Part shown: piece after piece, positions 1-12,104 of the stretch | Layout: every line of letters starts with the position of its first letter | Numbering within the stretch: the stretch's first letter is position 1 | Assembly (NCBI GenBank): GCA_964036295.1 | Contig: OZ038470.1 | Location: 6,545,578 to 6,609,577 of the forward strand | From: Plumapathes pennacea | Lineage: Eukaryota; Cnidaria; Anthozoa; Antipatharia; Myriopathidae | DNA: 64,000 nucleotides | Reading direction: 5' to 3' | Translations under genes and position numbers: made by a program | The notes under the pieces: generated by a model | The model's database searches: none | Told to the model about the DNA's origin: nothing | What the model saw: the letters and a program-made list of their open reading frames with translations, nothing else

Positions 1-423
1 TGAAACTAACTTGTTCCTGCTATGTTTAGCTCCAGATTTTAGCAAAACTGATTCTAATTAAAAGAATACTAATATCTCTGAAAAATACTTTAGTCTGTGT
101 TGGCGATAAGAAAAGAAAGTTTGTAACTACCTAAAGTTGATGTAACGTTTCGTAACGAGTGTTAGACCTTCGTGAGAGAAAGCGGAGAAAGTTTCAGTCT
201 GTTGCGGTTGACAAAGGGCTACGGCGTTAAACGTATCCACATAACCTCAGGTTGAGACATAACGCGTTATATTTTAACTAGCAGCATCACGTTTTGCAGC
301 GAAATAAGTCGGTCGGAGTCGAAAATCAAAAATGAACCAAAGCTGTTCATCACTCAAGCGAAGTAAGGTATATAATTATTAAGGTATAGTAAATGCCAAA
401 ATCATATGGATAGTTGTACCTAC

Positions 424-3000
424 CTCCTCCTCCGCCTCCGCCTCCGCCTCCGCCGCCACCACCTGCAAATTCAAAAGTTTTCATAGCCAAATGTTCAAAT
501 TACCCAATAAAGAGAGACATGCACGGCAAGCACACACACACAGACACAGACACAAAAAAAGACGGCGAGAGACAGAGAAGCATTGACTGAGAAAGAGGAA
601 GAGAGACAAGCAAATGAGTTTCTTTTAGTAGCCATAAGATCTGAAAATGCCTTTAGTACGGTAGGGTTTTGTTAACGTATTGGCTTTTATGTTATCTGTA
701 CGTGTTCGCACTCTTTTCGAAGGATGGTGTGATTAGTGTGAATTGGTTGGTAGGTCGCAAACTTTGTCCGATAGGTAAACGCCGCTGTAGTTTAGAACGT
801 GTGCGAAACTTTTATATGTCCATTTTTACTCGCTCCATAAGCTCTAGAAATCCATCAGGATATAGAATTTGACACGACTGAGCTCGCCATTAAATAAATG
901 GACGAACCTCCAGACTTTTTCTGGTTGATCCAGTTGATGTAACTGCTGACTCGGGCAAAAACAGTGTAGTAATCTGTTTGGCAGTTCGGATTACCCCAGC
1001 TGACCACTCCACGCAACACAAATTTGTCGCCTTCCTGGCACACGAACGGTCCCCCGCTATCGCCTTGACAACCACCCTTGCCTTGCCCACCTGCGCAGAC
1101 CATGGAGCGTTCATCTACAGCAACCAGCCTTCCGTTTACCCTGCTGCAGGCGGAGTGAGCAGCTACTGGCAGCATAGCTTGTTGGAGAGTATCAGCAGCG
1201 CTACCACCTCCGACAGTTCTTCCCCAACCTGGAGAGAGCCGGTTAGATGCAGTGGAGTAATCATCATAAACGTACCATCATCAAAACCTTAATTACTACA
1301 CAAAGCATTATATCAGTCGTTTCTGGTAGTTCAAAGTCCGATTAAGCTAATCCAGGACTTATTAGCCAAATGCTTTTTTTCCAACTTCTCCGCCGATAAA
1401 CTGCAGGGATGTTGATCAATGACCAACGAAATTGATGAAACAGCTTGTTCTCAGAAGTCATGCGAGCGAAACCATTCTAATTTCAGGCTTAAGATGAGGG
1501 GAATATTTAGACCTAAACCCAGAATTAGCATGATCGTGCATTGAAAAACTTGGGCCCTGGTTTATAAAACCTTTGTGAAGATAGATACAAGAGTAATTCA
1601 ATGATCATCCGACAAAAATTAAACTTCATGTCTCATAAATGAACCAGTGAATACTGATATTAACAGTTTCATTAGCGTTAGCATCACAATGACCTCGCCG
1701 GTCATACCATCAATCAATTTCAGCAGATCATTGCATAATGATAGCATAGTATTTCAAGCACATAGATTACCTGTGATATAGCACTGAGTGCCTGTTGGCA
1801 CACGGCTTCCAGAGGACGGCAAACAGACCGTGTTCACTCGGCTGCTCGCGGATATCGGTCTCTCTAGCTGCAAAAGAGCGACGTCATGTTTCATTTGTCT
1901 CCTTCTGAACTTCTTGTGTTTGAACAATTTTTTGAGCCTGAATGTCTGCTGGACGGGAGTTGCGCCCGTGATTCGATATGCACCTGTGAAAAGAGTAGAG
2001 CAGATCGATTTCGAATTAAGACAATCTGGGCGAACAGTTAGCCGCAAAGAGAAGATTCAGTAGAGGATCAAAGAAGAACATTGAAGTTTGAGTGAAAAAA
2101 GGAATGGGTAAAATTAAACACGAATAGGAGTAGAGGACAGTACGTAAGCAAGTAACCATGAAAAATATACAGTTACACGAGCGAAAGCAACATTAAAAGC
2201 AAGACGGGATCTGTAAAGTTGCTTACCAACAACAACCGTGTAGCCACTTGGTCGAGGGTTTCTATCCACACAGTGAGCAGCGGTCAGGACCCAGTCACTA
2301 TCGATCAGCGATCCACCACAGATATGGCGACCATTGAATATGAGGGAAATTTGCCAAGGCCAGGAGTAAGGCGACGCTTTTTCACCGTTCACCACACGAG
2401 ACAGGTACGGGCTGTTGCCACATCCTGTGATATAACAAGGAGCATTAAGATTACAATGTGATTGATTGAAATTATATTAGCTTAAGACAAACCAAGAAAA
2501 TGTCATTAAAAAAGAGTTAGAGCCTGTATTATTTGTTTGTTTCTACGAAGAATGAGGTCAGACTTATTTCTTGGACAGCGCTTTCAAGCTGAGAAACGAT
2601 CCCATTTACACGAGACTTTTTCGAAATGACGTGAACTGCATTTACCCTTTAACCGTTCATTATGGAGAAGTCAAAATTTGATAGCAGCCTTGGATAAGAG
2701 CATATTATATATATATATATATATGTGTTGTATATCAGGTTGTGTGAATTTTAAAGTTGGAAGTTAGGATATTTGGATAAAAGCTGATTATATATATGAT
2801 TATGTTTTGTATATTACCAATACAATATTCTTAAATGTTTGGGTTAATTTTCTATCAAAATACGTACTCATATAAGGGTACCTATTTCAAGTAACATATT
2901 TAACCGTTTAGCAAGTTTAGACTCTTGAATATTGAGAGAACTCACCCGCAGAGAGCGAGGGGCCAAGTACAGCAACAAGCAATCCAATGAAGACGTACAT
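424..3000 (-). CDS. Protease A: secreted chymotrypsin-like S1 serine protease with Gly linker (3' end outside window)
   Basis: Secreted S1-family endopeptidase zymogen. Exons on the minus strand, spliced by GT-AG in phase 1: 3000-2946 (signal peptide starting [13 protein letters not shown]), 2424-2227 (pro-region CGNSPYLSR, activation at R|VVNGE, His57 in TAAHC), 1983-1771 (Asp102 in HDVALL, Cys122 in TVCLP), 1228-908 (Ser195 in GDSGGP, then SWGNPNC and [14 protein letters not shown]) and 462-424 (13 glycines). Catalytic triad and S1-family cysteines are all visible. Residue 189 is Gly, so trypsin specificity is unlikely. By comparison with gene B the next exon should encode a ShK domain left of base 1. 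The donor after the Ser exon (GTTCGT) is weak; reading through it gives a stop at 855, so a short form without ShK is possible. Start chosen at the only ATG giving a signal peptide in phase with the next exon. The sister copy is gene B. Confidence 0.88.
1326..1560. repeat. Foldback (MITE-like) dispersed repeat inside protease A
   Basis: Lies in the intron between the Asp102 and Ser195 exons. It begins with TCCGATTAAGCTAATCCAGG and ends with TTGAAAAACTTGGGCCC. The two ends resemble inverted copies of each other. Related copies are at 26713-26956 (best preserved), about 27390-27625, 32414-32588, 42952-43190 and 61960-62100. Confidence 0.6.
2701..2725. repeat. AT dinucleotide repeat
   Basis: Short TA repeat in the first intron of protease A. 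Confidence 0.7.
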
Positions 3001-3045
3001 CTTCCTCAATTCTTGAACGATTTGTGATCTTCCTGACGGCTGTGA

Positions 3046-3052
3046 TTTATAA
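3046..3052 (-). promoter_or_regulatory. TATA box of protease A
   Basis: TTATAAA on the minus strand, 46 bases upstream of the ATG, implying a 5' UTR of only about 15-20 bases. It lies in a block (about 3001-3165) nearly identical to the upstream region of gene B (about 18410-18560), with the same spacing there, which supports a functional core promoter. Confidence 0.55.
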
Positions 3053-3165
3053 CACTCGAGTTATTTAATCTGAATTAGCTGTGCAAGCAACTTGAAACAA
3101 AGGAATCGCATTCGAGAAAAGATTCTATAATTGTGTTGCAGCCAGTTGTTCAGTTAACTGTTTTC

Positions 3166-3960
3166 CAATGTTTTTCTAATTTAGAAATAATTCTGTTGTG
3201 TTTAATCAGGAAACTTGATGAATTGTTCACTTGAACAAAAAGATGGAAAAAGTGATAACGTTGGTGTGAGCTGTTGTTTATCTTATTGCTACAGAATGCA
3301 ACAAAGAATATTTGTTTTACTAACTGAATTTACGTTATACAAGATAACTTAATATTTCGACCATTGTAAACACAGACTTTGTTTCCACTTTGTTCTGATG
3401 TAGTACTATGCAAATACTAAATTTGCACGTTTTTCATTGGATATACAGTATGTTTGATTTCGTCTCGGCATCTGACATTCAACCAGGACAATGACTAACC
3501 ACAAGATTCATTTTGGTTTTCGGTACAAGAGAAACCGCATATTTTCCGTTGTTTGTATTTTGGTGCCCACGCATCACATTAGCAGCATAATAATGTAGTT
3601 TACAAAAGCTTAGGAATTTCCGCCTTTAATTCTGATGGAACTTCGACTAAACAAACGCTTCGTCATTCGACTTACTCTTCATTCTGTTTGCAGGATATTG
3701 AAATATGTCAACGAGGAATAATAGAAAAAAAGTCGACAATAAAGTGTAACAAACATGTAGGTAGCACTTTACTACAAAGGCAGTTAACAGTTGATATACC
3801 AAGGCAGGCTACCTTTCAGCACTTTGAGGCCCTAATTTGACTGACCACGGATATGAATAGATACATTAGATAGAAATAGAAAAATAGATGGACCGACGAA
3901 CAGGTGCTAGTCAGCCAGATAAATTCACAAATGAACTGCTACACAAGATCAGACAGAATA
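3166..3960. other. Intergenic, upstream of protease A
   Basis: AT-rich DNA with no open frame, splice pair or repeat I can support. It lies 5' of the conserved promoter block of gene A. Confidence 0.6.
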
Positions 3961-3968
3961 TACTATGC

Positions 3969-4375
3969 CCGGGGGGGGGGGTACTCTCTATGATCGGCTA
4001 TACGGGGAGGCTCCGCCCAAAAGGGGTGTATTTTTACGATCGAGATATAAAATAGGGTATAGGAAAATGACGTTTTTAGGTATTTTAAAGGGTCAATAAA
4101 AAGGGTGGAGTGAGGAAATAATTTTTGTATTTTAAAGGGGTACGAAAAACGCCAGGAAAAACCGGGGAAAAAAACGGCGGAAGACCGGAAACTCCGCCTT
4201 GTTAAATAAGGGAAGCACCCTGCCGTGGAATCGTCTGCCGGACGCATCAAAGGTATAAAAAAGGGGTGCATTTGTACTGGAGGTATATAAAAGGGTCCCT
4301 TTAATGGTATTTTAAAGGGTAAGGGGTTGACAGTCCGGGCGGAGCCTCCCCGTACAAAAGTCCTTTGTCGTACAA
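3969..4375. repeat. Foldback repeat with GGCGGAGCCTCCCCG ends
   Basis: A G-run is followed by CGGGGAGGCTCCGCC near 4003-4017. The inverted copy GGCGGAGCCTCCCCG lies at about 4340-4355. The interior is GGG-rich with repeated AAAGGGT and TTTTAAAGGG motifs. A 151-codon minus-strand open frame here is an accident of composition. A fragment of the same end is at about 32993-33035. Probably a non-autonomous DNA element. Confidence 0.65.
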
Positions 4376-5400
4376 AGTCGTACAAAAGTCCTTTGAGTAG
4401 GAAGGAATAATACTGCAATAAAATATGTTGCTACAGAGTTACTATGGACTCCTTTCATATGTTTCAATCCAAGGATATGGCTAGCATAACTTATCGTCTT
4501 CAATGATTTCAAAACAGACAGAAGTCTTTATGCAACCGCAAAACATTTCGGCAATTACATTTTAGAAACGGTGAAATTTGTCTTGGGCGACTGCTCGATT
4601 TTCACCGAATGAACTTTGCTTTTCCTTCCCGATAATGTATCTCATTTTTAAGGCGTAATTTGTACTTTGTTGTGCTTTGCTTCATCCGCCATTAATCAAA
4701 CTTAAAAAACGTTAGCCTTACGTTTTCAAGTTTTGCAAGCTGAGAGTGCCACGCGTCACAGCTCATGACAGAGCCTCAGTCTTTAATTCGCAGAGAAATA
4801 CGGAAGTGATCAAGCAGTGTCAGAATCATTTCGAACTTTACTATGTGGACATTTGTTGTTTCTGATTGAATAATAGTGCTGGTGCGCTTCTTCATTTTTG
4901 CATGACAGTTACAGATATGATTTGATGTACCATCGTAAGTTTGTTGGTCCTGACTCTTAAGTTATACTTACCGAAACTTCAAGCAAGCAGTATCAATGTC
5001 TTCAGTCTTGTTTTGCGTTGTTGTTTGGGTTTGCGTGCTTTACACTTTTACTTGGTCCAATCAGAGGTAACATAATGTACTGACTTAATGAATGAGGAGC
5101 CGCAGCCGGGTTGAGCCGTAAGTACCCGTTGCTAACCAAGCTGTTTTAATCCCAATTAACTGCGGCGAACAAAGGTGTAAGCAAAACCACAGCACGCAAG
5201 CGCCTCGATCCTTGGGGTGAGAATGTTTCCCGTGGGAAAACGCCAGCCTGCTGAGCTGCTTTGTGAAAGCTGGATATCAAGAATTCACTGAGCTTTGGGG
5301 CCGTTTTGCTGTATTTTTTGAGTCTCTTCAAAGTTTGTCACTTTTTCTTCGACAAATGGGCTGATACACTAAGCTATTGCGCAAATTTAAAGTAACCGTC
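4376..5400. other. Intergenic, no gene seen
   Basis: Only short open frames with no recognisable motif or splice context. No repeat stands out by eye. Confidence 0.5.
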
Positions 5401-5512
5401 CGTCGCCGAGTATTAAAATTGACAACTTTTTGTCCTACCAAAATAAGCTGATACGCAAGATTGAAGCGTATATCAGTCTTGGGGAAAAGCCAATCACTAC
5501 AAAAACGGTTTT

Positions 5513-7292
5513 ACCTGATTTCTACTTTACTTCCGTGCAATATTCCCCTCACAAAGATTCGTGTCGAAACATCCACTTCCTGGGAACATTGCAGCAACTA
5601 AGATTCTGTCTGGTCAGGTAGTAATAGAAAGATCCCAAATGGCTGAAATTTGGTCCAAAAAAAGCCGAGATGTTTACTTTGCACAGGCGAGATCTTACTT
5701 GTTTTGTTTGAGTTACGATCGCAACGACAAGAAGACTGCTGAAACTGGACGGCTACAAGCTATTTTACCTGAATTTGACTTCACTTCCATACAATGTTCC
5801 TTCACAAAGATTCATGCCGAAACACACACGTCCTCAGAACATTGCAGCAATAAGATTCTGCCGGGTCAGGTAATAACCGAAGTCGTAAAATATATATCCG
5901 AAATTATAGTATTTCGCAGTAATAGTAGCCGGTTGAAAGCCAAGGTGTTTTCTTGTTTTCGCACAAGGTTGCGGTTGTTTACGACATTTCGTGACTTTTC
6001 ATGATGATACAACAGAAAAAAAGGGGAGTCTTCGTGTTTGGATCTTCGGTCTTCGGTCTTCGTTTTATAGACACCCCCCCAAACACCACTGAAAACATGG
6101 GTGTATCGAAAACCAGTAGAGTTCTCGACAAAAACTTCAATCAAGCTATAAATACTTTGCCCTGTAATTGATCAAAGACCCAAACGACCATGTACGAGTT
6201 AATGCTCTTGTACTTTCTGTGTGATTCTGCCCGGAGTTTTGTCTTGTGTTCTCCTAACAAAGCTTTTCATTTGCCGCCTGCTGTGCAGTGTCCAGCTGCC
6301 TGCAATGTCCAAACATCGATCAGTTTTGAAAATTAAACTTAATCTTTTGCTATGACTATATAAACCTTTGGGCCTGCGCGAGTTTACAAGTAACCATGTT
6401 ATGATCAGATAACACTATACGCGGACTTCGTTCGCGAGGTGATCTCGCAGTAATATGGTTCGCTCAAAACCACCGATTGAACGGATCTGGCCGTCACACA
6501 AAAAGAGCCACAATCACTTCAACATAAAATTTTTAAAGCTATGAGCCATACTTCATTAAAGATAAATCTAACTAATATATCTAACCATCCTGAAATTTGC
6601 AGCTAAACAATTATAGAGCAAGATCCGGCCACAAAACCAAACATGTGGCCAGAACGTACACACGGGAAATTGGCCCGAATAAATCTCGCGGATTAACTGA
6701 AATAGCGATAGTTTACCCTCAACCGATTATACCACTACACAAGCGATTCGCTAGCCCTCTCAATCCTGCCTCTTGTCCTTCCCGCGTAAAATAGTAATGC
6801 CCCGCGAATGTACTTTTATTCCTAAAACAGGAACTGGATGCTATCATGCTCATTTCATGACAGTTGAGAGTTGCCTGATGTGGATGAGCCTTATTGAATC
6901 GACTATTATTGGAATAATAACCGCGGGACATTTTTCACTGATAACTAGCCTTGAAACAGTCTTTTGTAAGATTTTGATAACGGCTTCAGCATCTAATTTG
7001 AAATTCGGATTTAGAAAAATTGATTTTCGATTCGGCACATTGTCTGCCAGCAGCTGATTCAGTCACAAAACGCGATAACGTGCGATAACAGGAAAGAGCT
7101 CGCTGACTTTAACAGGCTTTGATTGAACGGACATATTATAGCTTTTTGATTGCGGTACATAGAAACCATTCATTGAATGTTTCGGCGACTACCTGACCCG
7201 ACAGAATCTTTGTTACTGTAATGTTCTCAGGAAGTGCGTGTTTCGGCACGAATCTTTGTGAGGAAATATTGCACAGAAGTGAAGTCAAATCA
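5513..7292. repeat. Composite repeat with two direct and one inverted copy of a ~110-bp module
   Basis: A ~110-bp module at 5513-5625 recurs in the same direction at 5765-5877 and inverted at 7183-7292. Each copy carries an AACATTGCAG-like core and ends in GGTCAGGTA at the outer edge. The inverted copy reads ACCTGACC on the plus strand. This is an element with inverted ends and an internal partial duplication. The 147-codon open frame across 5561-6004 follows the duplicated module and is not taken as a gene. Confidence 0.6.
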
Positions 7293-7417
7293 ATGACATC
7301 GTTTGTGACTGGCGGAAAACTAATAAGATTTTTTTTACCGGAGCTCTTTCATTAGATGCCGACTGATAATTTTCGCCACATAAGCGCGACTTCTGTTATA
7401 CAGTGAGAAAGGAACCG

Positions 7418-7709
7418 GGTGTCTAGAAAACTAAGACCTGAGACCTCGAAAACTAAGAAAACAAAGACCTAAGACCTAAGACCTAGAAAACTAAGACCAC
7501 CCAAAATACGCTAAACGATTCGATCGTTCCTTCTCGTTATTGCTTTAACCGGAAGCTGCTCGAGCGAGACATCAAACAATGCAGTATTTTCAGCCATTTC
7601 GCAAACATTCGGCAGGGAGGTCTTAGTTTTCTAGGTCTTAGGTCTTAGGTCTTTGTTTTCTTAGTTTTCGAGGTCTGAGGTCTGAGGTCTTAGTTTTCTA
7701 GACACCCGA
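7418..7709. repeat. Large foldback: two ~85-bp inverted arms
   Basis: The left arm (about 7418-7502) starts GGGTGTCTAGAAAACTAAGA and contains repeated GACCTAAGACCTAAGACCT. The right arm (about 7618-7709) is its reverse complement with only an extra CAGACCT unit. The spacer is about 115 bp. The transcript would form a long hairpin. The (T)CTAAGACC motif recurs around 8425, 9925-10110 and 10185-10255. Confidence 0.8.
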
Positions 7710-7950
7710 AAGGCCCCCCAGAGCACGATTGCCGGCTAAAATTACAATTTCTAATTCAGGACAAAGTGATTATCGGCACACCGACTGTGCTAATGGTTTG
7801 GAGTTTACACCTCTGTCATTCATACCAAGCAGACCGCACTCCACGGGCGGTGGGGACAAATTGTCTCTACCGAAAGGCCGTTGTCAAGGCGTGCGGCTCG
7901 TCATTGTGAGTGAGTTGATGCACTAGGAAACTGTTTGTCTGTTTCCTTTA

Positions 7951-8046
7951 GGCCCTTGTCAAACGGTCACAACAGTTGTTTCAACGTTCTCTCAACATTG
8001 TTGAGACATGTCGAGAGATGTTGAGAACGTGCCGTGTCAAACGGCC
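7951..8046. repeat. Short foldback repeat
   Basis: TGTCAAACGG occurs at both ends. In the interior, CAACGTTCTCTCAACAT pairs with the downstream AGATGTTGAGAACGTG. MITE-like hairpin of about 95 bp. Confidence 0.6.
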
Positions 8047-8423
8047 TCAAAATTTCTAAAGATAAAAAGATGGGGTCGACATTCGACAGCTTTTGGAGAG
8101 GAAACTGTGGCTTGATTCCGAAATGTTTTCGATTTCGGCCTGGACAGAGCTTTCAGGCGCAAGCTTTGGGAGAGGAAACTTTAGCGTATTTATTCCGAAA
8201 TGTGAGCGAAATGTTTTCGAATTTCTCGGAAACATTTGAAAAACTATGGCCGCGGTTACGCGGTTACGCTTGCAGAGTAAAGTAGTCCGTAGGAGTGACG
8301 CTTTTATTATCCCAAAACATCCACGTCTTGCTGAAGTGAACGCGCTCAGATATCGGACCCTGCTGAGAATTTTGGCACCTTCAATGTTAAATACAGCAGG
8401 AGGGCGAAAGACTGAAGCTCGTC

Positions 8424-10062
8424 ATGACTAAGACCCTATCACAAATTAGCCGTAACAAGCACATCTGCCACCGTGCTGCGACCAGGGCGAACAGTGAAAC
8501 GAATAAAATCAAGCGGAGGTGTCTGTTTAATTCTACGTGCTGCTGTATGTGGGTTGAGTGAGCAATACCAGGTGGCAGATGTTGTCGCTTATCTTGCCGT
8601 GCCTGTCGATACTTGGTTCGATTAGTCAGAGGATCAACGGAATGCGTTCATGAAGAAAGTGAATGCCATGTCGGTAGAGGATGCGTTGCAGGGGAAAGTC
8701 ATCAAGACCAGGGAAGCTTGTGAAGTCGTCGAAAGCAGAGAGTTCAGGGAACTTTCAACAGACGCTGCCGCACTCTTGAAGGAGAAGGGGAAGGAGCAAC
8801 CTTCACTTTGTTGCAAAGGGAAGGAAGAGGGCAGGCGGACGATCTGCGTTGGCCGAAGCAAACGTAAACAAGGCGGTCGCTGGAAAGGAGGGTTCAGCCT
8901 GCAGGTTTCCATATCGCCCTCCTTCTTCGGTACATCAAACAAGCCGAATTGTGACTCAGTCAGCAGTGACCACCAGGTCAGTTGTACACCGCAATCCGCC
9001 ACAACGATAACCCTTTCATCTTAAAGATCTTACCAAAGGAAGCTAAGACCTGCAAGCAGTGTCGACGCGTTTTCTGCCATCGTGTGCGTGTTATACCCCA
9101 CGATTTGGTTTTCGAGCAGAAGGAGAGGTTTTATTTCCCCTTACAAGGCGATTGGAACAGAAAGCAGGCATCGACAAAAGAGGCCACCAGGTACCACCAT
9201 GCGGACCTCTCTTGCATGAAAGCGCTACGTCGTCATTCCGACCGAAGCTCGCGCGAAGCTACAAGAATCCACAAAGTGTACCTAAGAAGGCATTTTTCAC
9301 TGGAGATCTGATGCCTCAAGAACATTTAACGAATAAAAGGGATTGTAACACGTGCTTACCCATTTTCGTTTACTGAAATATGGGACCATAACAATGTTTT
9401 TCTTGTTAGGGTTCATCTTTTGCGATTTTCAGAAGTCTCTCTTTTTCTTTTTGGTTATCAAATTTAAAATATATGATATCTAAATAATATGCAGAGAACT
9501 TTTTAAATTGCTGTCTTATCAAGCGGTGCCTCAAGGAAACAATGCTTTATGAGCTTTCATTCCCCTATCACAAATGTTAATTGCCATAAGATTGAGGTAT
9601 TCTCTATAATTTCACATTGTATCTGCTTTCTACAAAGCCGGTATGTCGTCATTATGTCATCATGAATCAAAATATTATATCTCATTCCATGCCAATGCCC
9701 ATTATGATGTTATTGATAAATATACGTGATAATACTATGACTAAGACTTCCTGTCTGGTTAAGTATTTGCGAACCTCCAGTACTTCAGACGTCACGGTAG
9801 ACTAAGAACGTCAGCTAAACTGTTCTGTTGAAACGCACTTAGAGAAAGAAATACAGCACAACCTCCCATCACTATACATATGCTTGTTATGGCTAAATTA
9901 TGATAGGGTTATTACGAAAACTAAGACCCCCCCCCCCTTAAAACGCACGTAGAATCGAACAGACACCTCCGATTGACTTTATTCGTTTCACTGTTCGCCC
10001 TGGTCGCAGCACGGAAGCAGATGTGCTTGTTATGGCAAAGGAGTGATAGGGTCTTAGTTTTC
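8424..10062. repeat. ~1.6-kb element bounded by ~118-bp inverted arms
   Basis: The left arm (8424-8545) includes GCGACCAGGGCGAACAGTGA and CGGAGGTGTCTGTT. The right arm (9945-10062) is its near-perfect inverse. The interior holds a 124-codon open frame at 8650-9024 (begins MKKVNAMSVEDALQGKV) that I do not recognise. It resembles an ordinary protein at its start and becomes basic and low complexity later. The interior could be element DNA or captured host sequence. Confidence 0.6.
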
Positions 10063-10184
10063 GTAAAACGAAGGGGTTATTACGAAAACTAAGACCCCCC
10101 GTTAAAACGCACGTGGAATCAAACAGACACTCGCACAAAGTAATAGAACACAGCGCGGGCTCCTATGAGCCGTCTTACGAGAGG

Positions 10185-10260
10185 GGGGTCTTAGTTTTTG
10201 GGTCTTAGGTCTTAGGTCTTAGGTCTTCGTTTTCATGGGTCTTAATTTTCGTAACAACCA
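10185..10260. repeat. GGTCTTA repeat, partner of the CTAAGACC repeats
   Basis: GGGGTCTTAG followed by three GGTCTTA units and TTTTCGTAAC. It is the inverse of the CGAAAACTAAGACC block at 10080-10100. It ends about 30 bases before the TRAF-like exon. Confidence 0.55.
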
Positions 10261-10291
10261 TGAAATCGTCTCACCGTTAACATCTGCATAG

Positions 10292-11308
10292 ACCAGTTGA
10301 CAAGGAACTGGCTATGCAGTGTTCCAACACAGGATGTACTTGGAGGGGCAGGTACGGAGAGGCCGAACGGCACGACGCAGTGTGCCCTAAAAAAACGGTG
10401 TAGTGCAGTAACGGAGGCTGCCATGAGGACATGAAGCGGGAGGAGTTAGCCAACCACAAGGACATGTGCCCGAAGCAACTGGTCTCCTGCTCCAAGTGCA
10501 ATAAAGACGTTGCGCGGGAAGTGCAGGCCGGCCACGAGTCAGAGGGCTGCTCTTTTTCCACGATGGATTGCCCTCTGGGCTGTGGAGAACGATATTCTCG
10601 GTATGTACTTTGGTCGAGTTTACCATCTCAATTTCAACATGAATTCAATTCTATATGATCTGTTTCTTCTCAGTTTTATTATGCACTTTCTCGATTTCCT
10701 TATTCGATTGTACTATATAACTTAGATGTAATACCAATATGCAGTAAACTCACGACGTTGATGTATGAGGTACACGCGCTGTGGTGGGTGTGGTAGAGCA
10801 CTCCAAGAGGCCGCCGTGCATGATATGAAATTAGTTCAATGTTTCTTAGTGGTTGTGAAAAGAAAGGTAACAGAAAGATTTTGAGAGGTTATTCTCTCAG
10901 CTTCTAACAAAAATATAAATGTTTCTTGAAATATTAAAGCTGACCTTATTCCCTTTCGTCTAAATTATGCCCCCAGCACTTAGTGAGGTCTGATTCAGGT
11001 TTTTACAGTAAGAGAACATAAAGCCTTGTTTCTTTTATCTGTATAGATGCCACATCCATATGCATCTGCATCGGTGCCAACGCAGGGCTAGAGCCTGTAG
11101 TGTGAAGGGCTGCAAAGCTATTAAACGGCGGCAAGACTGCATTGAACACCAATCGGAAGCGGCGTCAAGCCACCACCAGATGCAATTTGCAGAGATTCAG
11201 CGGCTGCGTCGGCTGATTGACGAAAAGGCAAGACTGATACGACTTTCTTCAAGAGAATTAGAAGCAGGGTTCAGTTGGGAGCAAATAACTGCAGCAAAAT
11301 CAAGATAG
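10292..11308 (+). pseudogene. TRAF-type zinc-finger gene fragment with in-frame stop
   Basis: Two exons are visible: 10292-10600 (acceptor after GCATAG, donor CG|GTATGT) and 11047-11308 (acceptor TATAG, stop TAG). Both junctions are phase 2. The translation shows repeated Cys/His spacing typical of TRAF-type zinc fingers: QCSNTGCTWRGRY...HDAVC, CSNGGCHEDM...HKDMC, VSCSKC...HESEGC, DCPLGC, HLHRCQRRARACSVKGC and a final His-rich segment. A helical stretch, EIQRLRRLIDEKARLIRLS, follows. TRAF proteins are adaptors or E3 ligases in TNF-receptor and innate signalling. No RING domain is seen upstream and no MATH domain downstream. A TAG at 10401-10403 interrupts the first finger in the same frame, so this copy looks broken; a sequencing error remains possible. 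Confidence 0.7.
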
Positions 11309-11737
11309 AAAAAAAGAAAGTAGAATAGAATATAATTATTATTAGTCAAAGGAATCATGACATGTTCTGAGAAGGGCCCAGTAAATGATCAATAACGTCC
11401 CAATATTCCGCAGAAGTCGCACCAGGAAAGCTTGATCAGAAAGGAGGCCATGATGACGTCTTTTTGGTGGAATATTCCTCGATTCAAAGAAGTAATTGTC
11501 CAACATAGAAGAGCCACTTTGTGTTACTCCTTCCTTTGAACTGGCATTAAACCTTATCAGATCGAAATTAACATTATTGTCAGCACTGTGGTATTTCTGG
11601 ATTGCTGAACAATCTTTAGATAATGGCCAAAAAGGTATGCACTAGAGTGCACTAAAATTAAGTAAAGGTCATTTTACATATTTATTATATTAGTTGCATA
11701 AACTTGCTGTAAACTGTATTTTAAACATTTACACCCT

Positions 11738-11948
11738 TTCACTCCCAAGCTCAAAATATAGATTTCTCCTAACCATTTACAAAGAAACTGTGGATCGATG
11801 AGCAATGTAGTCAGAACTGGTAGTTTAGTAAGTTTTTATCTGAACAAGGTATCAAAAGTAAAGTTCTCCTTTTGTATAATATTATTTTCTGGTTAGAAAC
11901 TGAAGGAGAAAATAGAAGTTGGTCCCTCTTGGGAGTGAAAGGGTTAAT
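11738..11948. repeat. MITE-like foldback with CCTTTCACTCCCAAG ends
   Basis: CCCTTTCACTCCCAAG at about 11738-11753 is matched by the inverse CTTGGGAGTGAAAGGG at about 11927-11943. Degenerate relatives sit at about 28850-28980, 59564-59705 and 62099-62270, each with a TAAGGAGAA motif and GATGAAA...GAT. Confidence 0.65.
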
Positions 11949-12104
11949 TGGAGGCTTATACAACTGACTGACATTTTGGCCTCATATCAACTCACAGTGA
12001 TTGAACAGTTCGGAGGGACATCACCGGAAGAACGTACAATATACACCTTTTATACCCTAAATTATGAAGTGAATATAATGTATATAATGTTAATATTATT
12101 GCAG

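Noticed and set aside
978-1292. Plus-strand open frame over the protease A Ser exon, and similar ones over B, D and E
   Set aside because: Antisense shadows of the protease exons.
3963-4418. 151-codon minus-strand open frame
   Set aside because: Lies wholly in a GGG-rich foldback repeat, with no motif or codon pattern.
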